The notes beneath the pieces were generated by a model. It was not told where the DNA came from. It worked only from the letters and a program-made list of their open reading frames with translations, and made no database searches. A DNA stretch of 64,000 bases from Pagrus major (taxonomy: Eukaryota > Chordata > Actinopteri > Spariformes > Sparidae). How positions within the stretch are numbered: position 1 is the first letter of the stretch; every line of letters begins with the position of its first letter. Positions 26,421-37,976 of this stretch are shown in pieces. A program made the position numbers and the translations under genes. The stretch is from NCBI RefSeq assembly GCF_040436345.1, contig NC_133237.1:24991749-25055748 (forward strand). Direction: 5' to 3'.

Positions 26421-28254
26421 TATTATGATAAAACATATATTCATACTGCTAAAGCTCCTCCATCATTTGATGGTTCCAGCTTCTCAAATGTAGCTAATTT
26501 ACATATAATTTTTATGTATACTTATACTTTTAACATAAAACAAATACCCTCTGGACAGAAAATGTACTTTTTGTGTTTGAGCTTCACGTGTTTGTAATGA
26601 CAATGCTTGATGTTTCCTAAGAAAGGAAGTGATTTATCAGTTTTATCAGCAAAAGAAGAACAAACAAGGCATTTCATAACAAATGATGCTATCGTGTTGG
26701 CAAAGTCTGCCCACAGACGGACAGACAGACGGACAGACACACATGTTGAAAACAATTGAGGTGTATGGGCTGTCGTCCTCGAAAGGTGTCGGCGTGTAGT
26801 ATGTTGATAAAGAAATTCTGCGGAGGCAAGGCGGGGTGGATTGGATAGAACAATCTTTATTGAAACAGATTTCAAGCCAGCGTCCGAACCAGAGTGTGCA
26901 CTCCCTGGTATTCTCAAATCTTGGCAAAGTGATGCCCAAAATACTTTGCCTTCTGCTCTATCAGAACTCCTCTCAGACCCTCAGTCTTAGGAGATCAACC
27001 AAAATCACCCCCGTTTCCTGGTGTGTGTGTTTTTTTAGAGTCTCTTCGCTCAGGCCCGCCTATTTCTCTAATTGTTTACCTTTTTGGGGAACTGAGGCCC
27101 CTCTATCCTATTAGAAAAGGATGGGTCTGCATAACATCTCTCTCTCAAGGGAATATGTGTACATGGAGGTGTGTGCGTTACTATGTTGATGTTAGTCTCT
27201 GTATACTTAAATGGAAATGTGTACATTAAATCAACCCTGAGTCCTCTTCCTATCCTTAGATGGAAATGTATACATTGAACCTCTGAATTCCTCAGTCCTT
27301 GGTGTGGGCCTCTTCCTTTAGCTATTCTCTGAATCACACTACAGAACTAATGTGTTGTTATCCTGAACATGAGATCTCTACATTGTCTCCTTCCCAAATA
27401 TATTTAAAGGAAAACATTTGATCCTGTCCCATCCTGTCCTGTCACTCAGAGCTCAGGAGGTATAAGAAACACTCAGACACTACACAATAACTGCTGTACT
27501 TGAGCAGACAGGGATGACTGGAACTGGGTTACACTGACCTGCAACTTCAAATGTGAAACAATCATTCACCAACAATGACTTTTTGGGATTGTAGGTCGGG
27601 TTGGCCGCCATCCAAAAGTGTCAGTATTTGAAGAGTTGGGAATGAGATTAAAAAATCTACTTTACTTACAAATAGGACCTTTAATAATAATGATTAAAAA
27701 AATGAAATCTTACTACTTATACTCGTCCCAACATTTGATGCTTCCAGCATCTCAAATGTAGGGATTTGCTAATTTGTTTTCTCCTTGAATGTCTTTGGCT
27801 GTTGGACTGTTGGCCGTATCCAAAAGAGACATTTACACAATGATCATCTTGTTTCTTATGAAATTGTTATTTTGACTGTTTTGATGTTGTTTGATGTTGT
27901 TTCTGATGCTTTATAGACCAAATGATTCATCTATTGATGGAGGAAATGCCAGAATTTAATCATTTCCAAAGTGCTGCTTTACCAGAGACATAAGTACATT
28001 CAGAAACAGAAAGAAATAGGAAGAGTGTTTTTTTAATGAACTGATCACACCAAACACACACATTATTTAGATCTACCCAATATAAACAAATACTTCTGAC
28101 TTAATAAAAAACAATGTTCTTGATCATCATCACTGTTGGGACCGTCCACATGGTTCTGACATCAGATCGGCCCGCGTGTAGCTCAATGCTTAAATGCGGC
28201 CTCCTTGCACTAACAAAGCCTGGTAAACAAAGGAAAGTGCACCGACCCTGATGT

Positions 28255-28268
28255 CCAGTAGGTGGCGC
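28255..28268 (+). promoter_or_regulatory. CTCF-core-like site in unit L
   Basis: CCAGTAGGTGGCGC fits the published degenerate vertebrate CTCF core (CCASYAGRKGGCRS) at every position. The same 14-mer recurs in unit R at 45335-45348. The unit M copy has been removed by a deletion. Confidence 0.45.
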
Positions 28269-28738
28269 CTGCTTGTCACAGGCCCCCCAGGTTTGAAACT
28301 CCCACCTCCCATTGTCTGTGAGCGCACCTGAACGTGTCGGTTCCGCCGCCACCGGAGGAGATAAATACAGCTGCAGGATCATTTTCATCGCAGTCCCAGA
28401 TGTTACATGTTGCGGGAAGCATCAGCTTTCGTCTGCGCAACTGTGCTCAAAGGGAGCACCCAGACGATTGGATTAACCCAATTCTAGACACATGATTCAG
28501 CAAAATCATTATCATTTTTGAATTCGTATTCACGCCTGACTTCTCCAAGTCACGTTTCGGACATTTTTGTAGTTGAGCGAATGTGAGTTCCCAAATTCCT
28601 GTCCAGCCATTTTTGTAGTCCTTTCAACGGAACACTCCGTCCAAGAGATCATGACCGCCATTTTGGCTCTCCACCATCTTGTCACTTTGACACTGACCGC
28701 CATCTTGGCTCCTCTTTCTTTGTCTTTTCAACACACAC

Positions 28739-28792
<54 letters not shown>

Positions 28793-29005
28793 TGTGATGG
28801 ACAGTCTTTTGAGACTATTTTTGGTCTGGTTATTGGTCCCTGATTCCAGGGTGGTGCCCCATTTTTATTTCTTTAACTTTAATAATTATTATTAATAATT
28901 ATTAATTTATATTAACCACACAATTCCCAACATCACCAATAATATAACAAGCATATATTCACTTAAATAACACCACAAAACAGAGATGGTCTTTTGTAAT
29001 GCAGC

Positions 29006-29011
29006 TTTATT
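29006..29011 (-). terminator. polyadenylation signal of gene M
   Basis: AATAAA on the minus strand in the same context as in genes L and R. Confidence 0.7.
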
Positions 29012-29180
29012 CAGCAGGATAGTTTTCACTATCAAGCAATTTTACATTTTTCAACATCAATTGGAGCTGTGACTAAAATCACTACATCTCAAAGGCTTCA
29101 TGTTTACTCATCCAATTATTTCTTGCTTTGCAAAGCGCAAAGATATAGCTCAAACTATATCTTCAAAATCAAGAACAGAC

Positions 29181-29337
29181 TCAGTCTTGATAGTATCGCC
29201 TCAATTTATCTTCGGCCACTTCATCTTGGGATGTTCCCCCACTGTTTGCATAACAAGATAGAGACGGGGGAAAGAGAGAGGAATCAGTTAGTCAAATCAA
29301 CAGAGGTCGATCAACAGAATCGTAAATGACGAATATT

Positions 29338-29373
<36 letters not shown>

Positions 29374-32300
29374 TAAATAAAACAAAAATCTGACAGAAAT
29401 TCACTGATTCCAGCTTCTGAAATGTGTCCACTTGCTTCTTTACCCTCTATTATATCATCGTGAATTTAAATGGGTTGGACAAAATAAAGTACTTGAAGAC
29501 ATCAACTTGGGATCTGGTTAATACTGATGCTTGCTGTGTTTGATAGGTTTGAGGCATTTCACAAAGTCTTTTTATTTCTTTTTTATTTGTCTGTTTGAAA
29601 TCAACAGAAAATATTCAGTAATACTTACAATTTGTCGCAGTTACTCCCTAAAGGGACAAAAAGCAGAAAATAAGATAAATAAACATTAGAATATTATTAC
29701 ATTTGAAAATCTTTGCATTTTGAACATTAATGATGCTCTCTTTACTTAGTTTATGTTTATTATCTGAGGTGCCAGGACTAAATAACAGATTCTAGCTAAA
29801 AACAGAACTAAATGAAGTTGTATGTAGTAAGTTAGTACAGTCAAGTGTGATTTGTTGATCACAGACTAAAGGAGCCTGCTGTTTGTGTAAATCAGAGGTC
29901 AATCTGTTAACATCAACTCAGTATGTATGAAAGCTTGTGACTTACTGCATCGGTTCAGCAGATAGCTAAGTGGTATTCTATACCAAGTTAGAGAAGGGGG
30001 AAAGAGAGAGGAATCAGTTAGGCAAGGCAAGTTTATTTGTATAGCACAATTCAGACACAAGGCAACTCAAAGTGCTTTACAGGCGCATACTTACAGTAAA
30101 AGCATTAAAAATACATTAAAACAAAACATTAAAACAAGTTAAGAAATAGGAAAGTAGGCTCAAATAAAATAAAAGTTACAGTGCAGTTCAAAACCTTAAA
30201 AGCAATTAAAATACATTAAAACAAAACATTAAAACAAGTTATGAAATAGGAAAGTAGGCTAAAATAGAATAGGTTTCCTACGCCAGCTTCCTGGTTTTTG
30301 CTGGATTTACCTCCCATTTTTCTACTTGTCACTCGTCCCAGTGCACTTTATATTTATCCTTAAGACCCGGACGAATTCAGTTTGTTTACGCTACAAATTC
30401 TGAAAAAGCAGCCAACCAGCGGTGATAACCTTAAGAGACCCCTTGTCGCCACTTGGTTCCACTCGGCCCTGAGTTGGCCCCCAATCCAGAGGTAAAACAG
30501 CTTAATAGGAAAAAACACCCTTTCTTCCTATTAGCTCCGGCGTTCCCAGAACCCGGTATTACTCTGCCCTGAATTGGTCCGAGTCGCCCAACTATCACAA
30601 TGATCAACAGAAACCCAGCAAAAATTACTATTCACAATAATAGAAAACAAAAGTCACAGAGAAAATAAAAGTTACAGTGCAGTTCAAAGCCTTAAAATTG
30701 CTTCAGTGAAATTCAGTGGCAAACAGAAAGGTCTTACACTATATGAAAGCTGCAGTAAACAGTAAAGTTTTCAGCCCTGATTTAAATGAGCTGACAGTTT
30801 GTGCACACCTCAGGCATTCAGGGAGTTTGTTCCACTGGTGAGGACCATGGAAGCTAAATGCAGCTTCACCCTGCTTGGTTCTGACCCTGGGGACACTGAG
30901 TAGACCTGTCCCTGATGACCTGAGGGCTCTGGATGCTTCATATCCCACCAGCAGCTCTGACATGTATCTAGGTCCAAGACCATTTCGTGATTTGTAGACC
31001 AGTAACAGGATTTTAAACTCTATCCTTTGGCTCACAGGGAGACAGTGCAGGGATTTAAGGACAGGTGTGATATGGTCCATTTTCCTGCTGTTGGTCAGGA
31101 CTCTGGCAGCAGCATTCTGGATGAGCTGCAGCTGCTTGATTGATTTTTTACTGAGACCTGTAAAGACACCATTACAGTAATCTTACCTACTAAGAATAAA
31201 CGCATGAACTAGTTTTTCCATGTCTTGTTTAGACAGAAGTCCTTTAATTCGCGCAATGTTTTTGAGATGATAATAGGTTGATTTAGTGATAGTCTTTATG
31301 TGGCTGTTAAAATTCAGGTCTGAGTCCATAACTACACCCAGATTTCTGGCTTGGTCAGTGTTTTTTAGTGTAATTGAGTGAAGTTGGCCACTGACCTCAA
31401 GCCTTGCGTTTTTGGGACCAAAAACAATTACTTCTGTCTTTTCAGCATTGAGTTGAAGAAAGTTCTGGCCCATCCACTGAGTGACTTGTTGGATACATTC
31501 ACTCAGCGACTGTAATGGACTGTATTCATATGGTGACACTGTGATGTAGAGCTGTGTGTCATCAGCATATGAGTGGTAAAAGATGTTATGATACTCCATG
31601 ATCTGGGCCAGTGGGAGCATATAAATATTAAACAAAAGTGGCCCGAGAATAGAGCCTTAGGGGACTCCACATGTCATCTTTGTTCGCTCAGATTCACAAT
31701 TACCTAGCGACACAAAGAAGTCTCGATCTTCTAAATAAGATTTGAGCCAATTTAGCACTGTACCAGAAACTCCGACCCACTTCTCCAGTGTGTCGAGCAA
31801 CATGCTGTGATCAACTGTCTCGAATGCAGCACTAAGATCCAGTAATACCAACACTGAAGTTTTTGATGCATCAGTATTAAGGCGTATGTCATTTAACACC
31901 TTAATAAGTGCAGTTTCAGTGCTGTGGTGTGGTCAAAAACCAGACTGGAAAGCGTTGAAGAGATTGTTTTGGGTCAAGAAAGAGTGAATTTGTTGATAAA
32001 CAACTCTCTCAATGATCTTTGACAAAAATCCAAGTTTTGATATGGGTCTGTAGTTACTTAATACTGAAGCATCCAGATAAGGCTTTTTTAAAAGAGGTTT
32101 GATTACTGCAGTTTTCAAGGCCTTGGGAAATAGTCCTGATAAAAGAGAAGTATTTACTATCCTCAATATTTCTGGTGCAACACAATTAAAAACATTTTTC
32201 AACAAATTTGTAGGCAGCATATCAAGGCAGCAGGTCGTGGATTTTAAATTCTTAACTGTTACTGTCAGAGATGCATGGTCTACGAGTTGAAACTTTTCTA

Positions 32301-34534
32301 GATGTCTAGAAGATTGAGGAGGAACTGGTGACATAACCAAGTTTCCTGAGAAGGAGCCAGTCAAATTAGTCAAATTATCAACACAGGTTGATCAACAGAA
32401 TCTTAAATGAAAAATATTTCAATAATAATAATAGTAATAAATTAAATAAAACAAAAATCTGACAGAAATTCACTGATTCCAGCTCCTGAAATGTGTCGAC
32501 TTGCTTCTTTACCCTCTATTATATCATCGTGAATTTAAATGGGTTGGACAAAATAAGGTACTTGAAGACATCAACTTGGGATATGGTTAATACTGATGCT
32601 TGCTGTGTTTGATAGGTTTGAGGCATTTCACAAAGTCTTTTTATTTCTTTTTATTTGTCTGTTTGAAATCAACATACATGTTCAATCATACTTACCCCTT
32701 GCATTTGGCCTCTAAAGGGACAAAAAGCAGAAAATGAGATAAATTAACATTAGTATATTATCATCACATTTGAAAATATTTGCATTTAGAACATTAATGA
32801 TGCTCTCTTTACTTAGTTTTATGTTCATTATCTGAGGTGCCAGGACTAAATAACAGATTTTAGCTAAACACAGAACTAAGTGAAGTTGTATGTAGTAAGT
32901 TAGTACAGTCAAGTGTGATTTGTTGATCACAGACTAAAGGAGCCTGCTGTTTGTGTAAATCAGAGGTCAACCTGTTACCATCAACTCAGTATGTATGAAA
33001 GCTTGTGACTTACTGCATTGCTGCAGCTGAGCTTCTGGGCCCTCGCTATACCAAGATAGAGAAGGGGGAAAGAGAGAGGAATGAGTTAGTCAAATTATCA
33101 ACAGAGGTCGATCAACAGAATCTTAAATGACAAATATTCTAATAATTTAATAATTTTGCAATAATTTTTGGAGCAAAAACTGACAAAAATTCACTGATTC
33201 CAGCTTCTGAAATGTGTCCACTTGCTTCTTTACCCTCTATTATATCACCGTGAATTTAAATGGGTTGGACAAAATAAGGTACTTGAAGACATGAACTTGG
33301 GATCTGGTTAATACTGATGCTTGCTATGTTTGATAGGTTTGAGGCATTTCACAAAGTCTTTTTATTTCTTTTATTTGTCTGTTTGAAATCAACAGAAATA
33401 TTCAGTATTACTTACTTCAAGCATTCGGACCCTAAAGGGACAAAAAGCAGAAAATAAGATAAACATTAGTATATTATTATCATATTTGAAAATATTTGGA
33501 TTTAAGACATTAATGATGCTCTCTTTACTTAGTTTTATGTTTATTATCTGAGGTGCCAGGACTAAATAACAAATTCTAGCTAAACACAGAACTAAGTGAA
33601 GTTGTATGTAGTAAGTTAGTACAGTCAAGTGTGATTTGTTGATCACAGACTAAAGGAGCCTGCTGTTTGTGTAAATCAGAGGTCAATCTGTTAACATCAA
33701 CTCAGTAAGTATGAAAGCTTGTGACTTACAGCATTGATGCAGCTGTATGCCTTTGGTCCTTTTATACCAAGATAGAGAAGGGGGAAAGAGAGAGGAATCA
33801 GTTAGTCAAATTATCAACAGAGGTCGATCAACAGAATCTTAAATGACAATTATTCTAATAATTTAATAATTTTGTAATAATTTTTGGAGCAAAAACTGAC
33901 AAAAATTCACTGATTCCAGCTTCTGAAATGTGTCGACTTGCTTCTTTACCCTCTATTATATCACCATGAATTTAAATGGGTTGGACAAAATAAGGTACTT
34001 GAAGACATCAACTTGGAATCTGGTTAATACTGATGCTTGCTGTGTTTGATAGGTTTGAGGTTTTTCACAAAGTCTTTTTATTTCTTTTTTATTTGTCTGT
34101 TTAAAATCAACAGAAAATATTCATCATTACTTACCCCATGCATTTGTCCCCTAAAGGGACAAAAAGCGGAAAATGAGATAAATAAACATTAGTATATTAT
34201 TACATTTGAAAATCTTTGCATTTAGAACATTAATGATGCTCTCTTTACTTAGTTTTAGGTTTATTATCTGAGGTGCCAGGACTAAATAACAGGTTTTAGC
34301 TAAACACAGAACTAAGTGAAGTTGTATGTAGTAAGTTAGTACAGTCAAGTGTGATTTGTTGATCACAGACTAAAGGAGCCTGCTGTTTGTGTAAAACAGA
34401 GGTCAATCTGTTAACATCAACTCAGTATGTATGAAAGCTTGTGACTTACTGCATCGGGACAGACGCTGGCTCTCCCCGGGTTCAGCCATGAGGACGACCA
34501 GCGTCCACACCAGAAAGATCATAACACACTTCAT
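29181..34534 (-). CDS. gene M: piscidin-type signal plus two C-x3-C hairpins (101 aa, nine coding exons)
   Basis: Predicted secreted Cys-rich defence peptide. Exons: signal 34534-34450; A1 34150-34135; B1 33758-33730; A2 33431-33416; B2 33045-33014; A3 32711-32696; B3 29977-29946; A4 29647-29629; last 29241-29181. The total of 306 nt is one frame across eight GT/AG introns. The signal reads MKCVMIFLVWTLVVLMAEPG. Motifs in order: CRDKC, 10-residue loop, CWSEC, linker LNEGPEAQLQQ, CKAKC, loop KGIPLSYLLNR, CRSNC, then DKFGG and the tail TSQDEVAEDKLRRYYQD. B1 has lost the usual acceptor (tatag to tataa); the next AG, three bases on, gives a 29-nt exon still in frame. An L2-type LINE enlarges the A3-B3 intron. 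This is the longest complete product of the cluster. Function is inferred. Confidence 0.75.
30018..32370 (-). mobile_element. 5'-truncated L2-type LINE inside gene M
   Basis: Minus-strand frames in order carry reverse transcriptase landmarks: SNYRPISKLGFLSKIIE, VLLDLSAAFETVDH, a catalytic YADD in HSYADDTQLYITVSP, NLGVVMDSDL and a C-terminal SRALRSSGTG block. Stops and frameshifts separate them, so the copy is dead. The 3' end (30018 side) has the gtgctatacaaataaacttg tail. It splits the sequence tcagttag|tcaaattatcaac, intact elsewhere, with a possible short TTAG target duplication. It lies in the same orientation as gene M, in the intron between A3 and B3. Confidence 0.9.
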
Positions 34535-34589
34535 CCTGAGGAACAAATCACAGTGGCCACATCCAGAATCATTCACTGCCTTCACTCAC

Positions 34590-34784
34590 CAGTGTCAAAG
34601 CTCATCACAACTCATCTAAAAGACTTTGCATTTATTAAAGTAACATCAGGATTAAATTGACTTCTCACCTTTCCACAGATCGTTTGTCAGAACCAAAAAA
34701 AACTGGTGTCACAGACAGCAAAGTGAGCACTGTGAGATCTAGAGGTGATGTGGTGAGCAGTCGTGAGTTACCCGTCTCTTTATA
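34590..34784 (-). promoter_or_regulatory. gene M core promoter and 5' UTR exons
   Basis: TATAAAG lies on the minus strand at 34778-34784. The non-coding exon 1 donor is at 34669 (GTGGAAAG|gtgaga), and the possible 26-nt exon 34615-34590 starts with an ATG uORF (MSCDEL). A C/EBP-like TTTTGCAAT lies at 34835-34843. Confidence 0.6.
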
Positions 34785-34964
34785 AGGATGGAGATGGAGT
34801 AAACTCATCCAGTCATTCTGTATTTCTCAATGTGTTTTGCAATTTCCTCTTTTTTTCATTGACTGTGATGATGATGAAAGATATCAATAGTACAATTTCT
34901 TTTACAATTTCCCTAACGAGACCACGCAACATTTTAACATTAAGGTAGTTCATTTAAATTGGTA

Positions 34965-35290
34965 GAAGATTTTGGGAGGATAGGAAAAGGGGGGTCAGGG
35001 TTGTTGGATGAAGGAAGGGGGGTTCGAGGTTGTTGGATGAAGGAAAGGAGGTGTGAGTAGCGCTGCGGATTGGCTGGACCGTCTAGGAACCATGGAGGTT
35101 GAGACTCAGAATGGGGGTACGTCTCGATGGGCGCTCGTCTTGGTTGGCGTGGCTTCATTGTCCCCCCTGTGGTTCCTGTGCTGGAATGGCCTGGGTTCTG
35201 GAGGTTCTTCTTGCCGTGGGATGGCGATGATGAAGGCTGGGCTGTCAGTGATCCTGTGAGGGAGGATAGTGGAGAAGGAGAGGGCCTGAG
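34965..35290. repeat. G-rich block upstream of gene M (copy 2 of 3)
   Basis: Near-identical to 23821-24160 and 40955-41280, with small deletions such as ctgggttctggagg in place of ctgggtccctgttctgg. Confidence 0.6.
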
Positions 35291-37290
35291 GGGGAGGGTT
35301 GTAAGAACTTGAGATGAACGGGAGAGAAATGGTCAGGCTTGCATATATAGATTTTGCAAGCGATTGAATCAGGGTGACGTAGGTGGTTGGGTTAATGCAG
35401 CACAGGTGGTTAGGTTGACGAGACGCAGGTGGTTGGATTGACTGGGCCGGGCTGGCAGATCAGCGAGGAGGCGTGGCGTGGTCCAGTTCCTGAACCTTAG
35501 TTTTAATAACTCCATATCATAAAAATGTGTTGATATGTTGTTGAAAACACAAACAATTATACTGAAGGCATTAAATCTGCATTGTAATTATATTTTGGTA
35601 CATTTTTAAAATAGTTTTGTTATTTTCAATGACATTATCAGCATATAGATTAATTCGATATCATTTTTTATGTATACTTATATTTTTAATATAAAATAAA
35701 TACCCTCTGGACAGAAAATGTGCATGTTTTGTGTTTGACCTCACATGTTTCTAATGACAATGCTGATGTTTCCTAAGAAAGGAAGTGATTTATCACTTTT
35801 ATCAGCAACTGAAGAACAAACACGGTATTTCAGAACTCAAGGGGAACAAAAGTCAACTTCCTCTTTGTAAAGTTAAAAGAAATATACAGTATATAAGTTT
35901 ATTGTTAAGTCTTGTAACATAACAGTACATTCTGAAATTAAATATAAGCTAGAGACCATCTTGCAATGGCAGGCCCATAAACATGATCACGTTCCGACCC
36001 ATGACTACTCAGTGGTGATTACTACATTGTCACAGGAGTACTCGGTACTGTCATAACCCGGCTCTTAGGCCATGACAAATACGGGATGGACACAATAGAT
36101 GACTGAGAATTAAATTGTTTATTATGATGAAGCATATAACTGGAAATAAATAACTACAAATGTGGAGTGTGTGAGTCAGTATTATCAGTAATGCAAATGT
36201 GAATGTGTGAGCATTATGAGGTGTGCAGTGTTGTAGCGCGAAAACAAAACCAAAACCAAACAAAGCAAAGGCGTGTGGACGGTGGCTGGGTCCAGACCAA
36301 GTGAGAGAGAATGCAGAGCAGAGCTGGGCTTTTATCATGTGGGAGCGCTTAGCTCAGGTGCTCCAAACCTGGCTGGCTACTGCTACATCCTCCTCAACAC
36401 CTTCACAGAGAAACAGTACCACACAGTAACTTGTCCACAACACCCAAATATCAAACAGTTAGGCAGGGGCTGTCACAGCACTCGTGGCTTGGACCACATC
36501 CATCTTTGAACTCGGCCTCATTTTGTTCTCATCTACACACCTGCGAAGTTTTATGACTGCATCTAACACAGTTGTGATGCTATCGTGTTAGCAAAATCTG
36601 CCCACAGACAGACACATTGAAAACAACAACAGCTGTACTTGAGCAGATGGGGATGATTGGAACTGGGTTACACTGACCCGCAACTTAAAATGTGAAACAG
36701 TTAATCACCAACAATGACTTTTGCGGTTTTCTATTTCATAATTTACTTGCAGCAGCAGTAAAAAGATTTAAAGGTCTTATTTGTAAGAAAAGTAGATTTT
36801 TGAGTCTCATTCCAACTCATCAAATACTGACGCTGGGATTGTAGGTCGGGTTGAAAAGAAATTCTTACTTCTAAAGCTCCTCCTAACATTTGATGGTTCC
36901 AGCTTCTTGATTGTATGAATTAGATGATTTTTTTTTTTTACTCATTTTAAATTTTAATAGCTTGAATGTCTTTGTCGCTTTTGAAACGGCCAACACCACG
37001 AATGCCATTTACACAATGGTCATCTTAGTTCTTATGAAATTGTTATTTTGACTGTTTTTCTGATGCTTTATAGACCAAATGATTAATCTATTGATGGAGG
37101 ACATGCCAGACTTGAATCATTTCCAAAGTGCTGCTTTACCAGACACACAAGTACATTCAGAAACAGAAAGAAATAGGAAGAGTGTTCATTTAATGAACTG
37201 ATCACACCAACACACACATTATTTAGATCTACTTAATTTAAACATTTACCTCTGATTTAATGAAAAACAATGTTCTTGATCATCATCACC
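35291..37290. other. upstream spacer of unit M, no gene recognised
   Basis: 35291-35490 is unique to this unit. 35940-36280 repeats 25140-25490. 36280-36600 completes that dispersed element and holds only short frames. 36650-36860 carries a partial hairpin MITE. 36900-37260 matches unit L spacer near 27760-28115. Confidence 0.5.
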
Positions 37291-37357
37291 AATAATATAA
37301 CAAGCACGTTCACTTAAATAACACCACAAAACAGAGATGGTCTTTTGTAATGCAGCT

Positions 37358-37363
37358 TTATTC
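37358..37363 (-). terminator. polyadenylation signal of gene R
   Basis: AATAAA on the minus strand in the same context as in genes L and M. Confidence 0.7.
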
Positions 37364-37976
37364 AGCAGGATAGTTTTCACTATCAAGCAATTTTACATTT
37401 TTCAACATCAATTGGAGCTGTGACTAAAATCACTACATCTCAAAGGCTTCATGTTTACTCATCCAATTATTTCTTGCTTTGCAAAGCGCAAAGATATAGC
37501 TCAAACTATATCTTCAAAATCAAGAACAGACTCAGTCTTGATAGTATCGAATCAATTTATCTTCGGCCACTTCATCTTGGGATGTTCCCCCCCTGTTTGC
37601 ATAACAAGATAGAGAAGGTGAAACAAAAGAGAGGAATCAGTTAGTTAAATTATCAACACAGTTTGATCGACAGAATCTTAAATGACAAATATTTCAATAA
37701 TAATAATAATAATAATAAATTAAATAAAACAAAAATCTGACAGAAATCACTGATTCCAGCTCCTGAAATGTGTCCACTTGCTTCTTTACCCTCTATTATA
37801 TCATCGTGAATTTAAATGGGTTGGACAAAATAAAGTACTTGAAGACATCAACTTGGGATCTGGTTAATACTGATGCTTGCTGTGTTTGATAGGCTTGAGG
37901 CATTTCACAAAGTCTTTTTATTTCTTTTTTATTTGTCTGTTTGAAATCAACAGAAAATATTCAGTAATACTTACAA

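Larger units (their letters stand above)
24936..28250. other. spacer of unit L, no gene recognised
   Basis: The spacer is repeat-rich. Segments 25140-25490 recur at 35940-36280, 25498-26700 at 43430-44640 and 27500-28720 at 44650-45780. The 25260-25500 portion is a dispersed element seen twice. A segment of about 110 bp (24945-25050 and 26570-26660; further copies at 35730-35820, 42060-42150, 43200-43300 and 44470-44570) is spread through the cluster. I find no supported coding gene. Confidence 0.55.
20582..28730. repeat. tandem segmental duplication, unit L
   Basis: First of three tandem copies. It starts with an AC microsatellite followed by a segment (about 20634-20860) that recurs nearly unchanged at 28790-29010. 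It then carries gene L, a repeated G-rich block, a headless 3' cassette and spacer repeats that recur in unit R. Both L and M open with the same AC tract, which marks the unit boundary. Confidence 0.85.
28731..37290. repeat. tandem segmental duplication, unit M
   Basis: Second copy. It starts at the AC tract 28731-28789. It carries gene M, enlarged by a 2.35-kb LINE, and one G-rich block. It lacks the headless 3' cassette: after about 35290 it has its own 200-bp sequence with repeated aggtggttggatt-like motifs. Its right end is deleted: tcttgatcatcatcac is joined directly to caataatataacaagc, losing about 800 bp present between L and M. Confidence 0.8.

Noticed and set aside
28101-28388. 95-codon minus-strand frame beginning MKMILQLYLS
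   Set aside because: The unit R homologue (about 45200-45480) has an in-frame stop, and the frame overlaps the CTCF-like site, so it is not conserved as protein.
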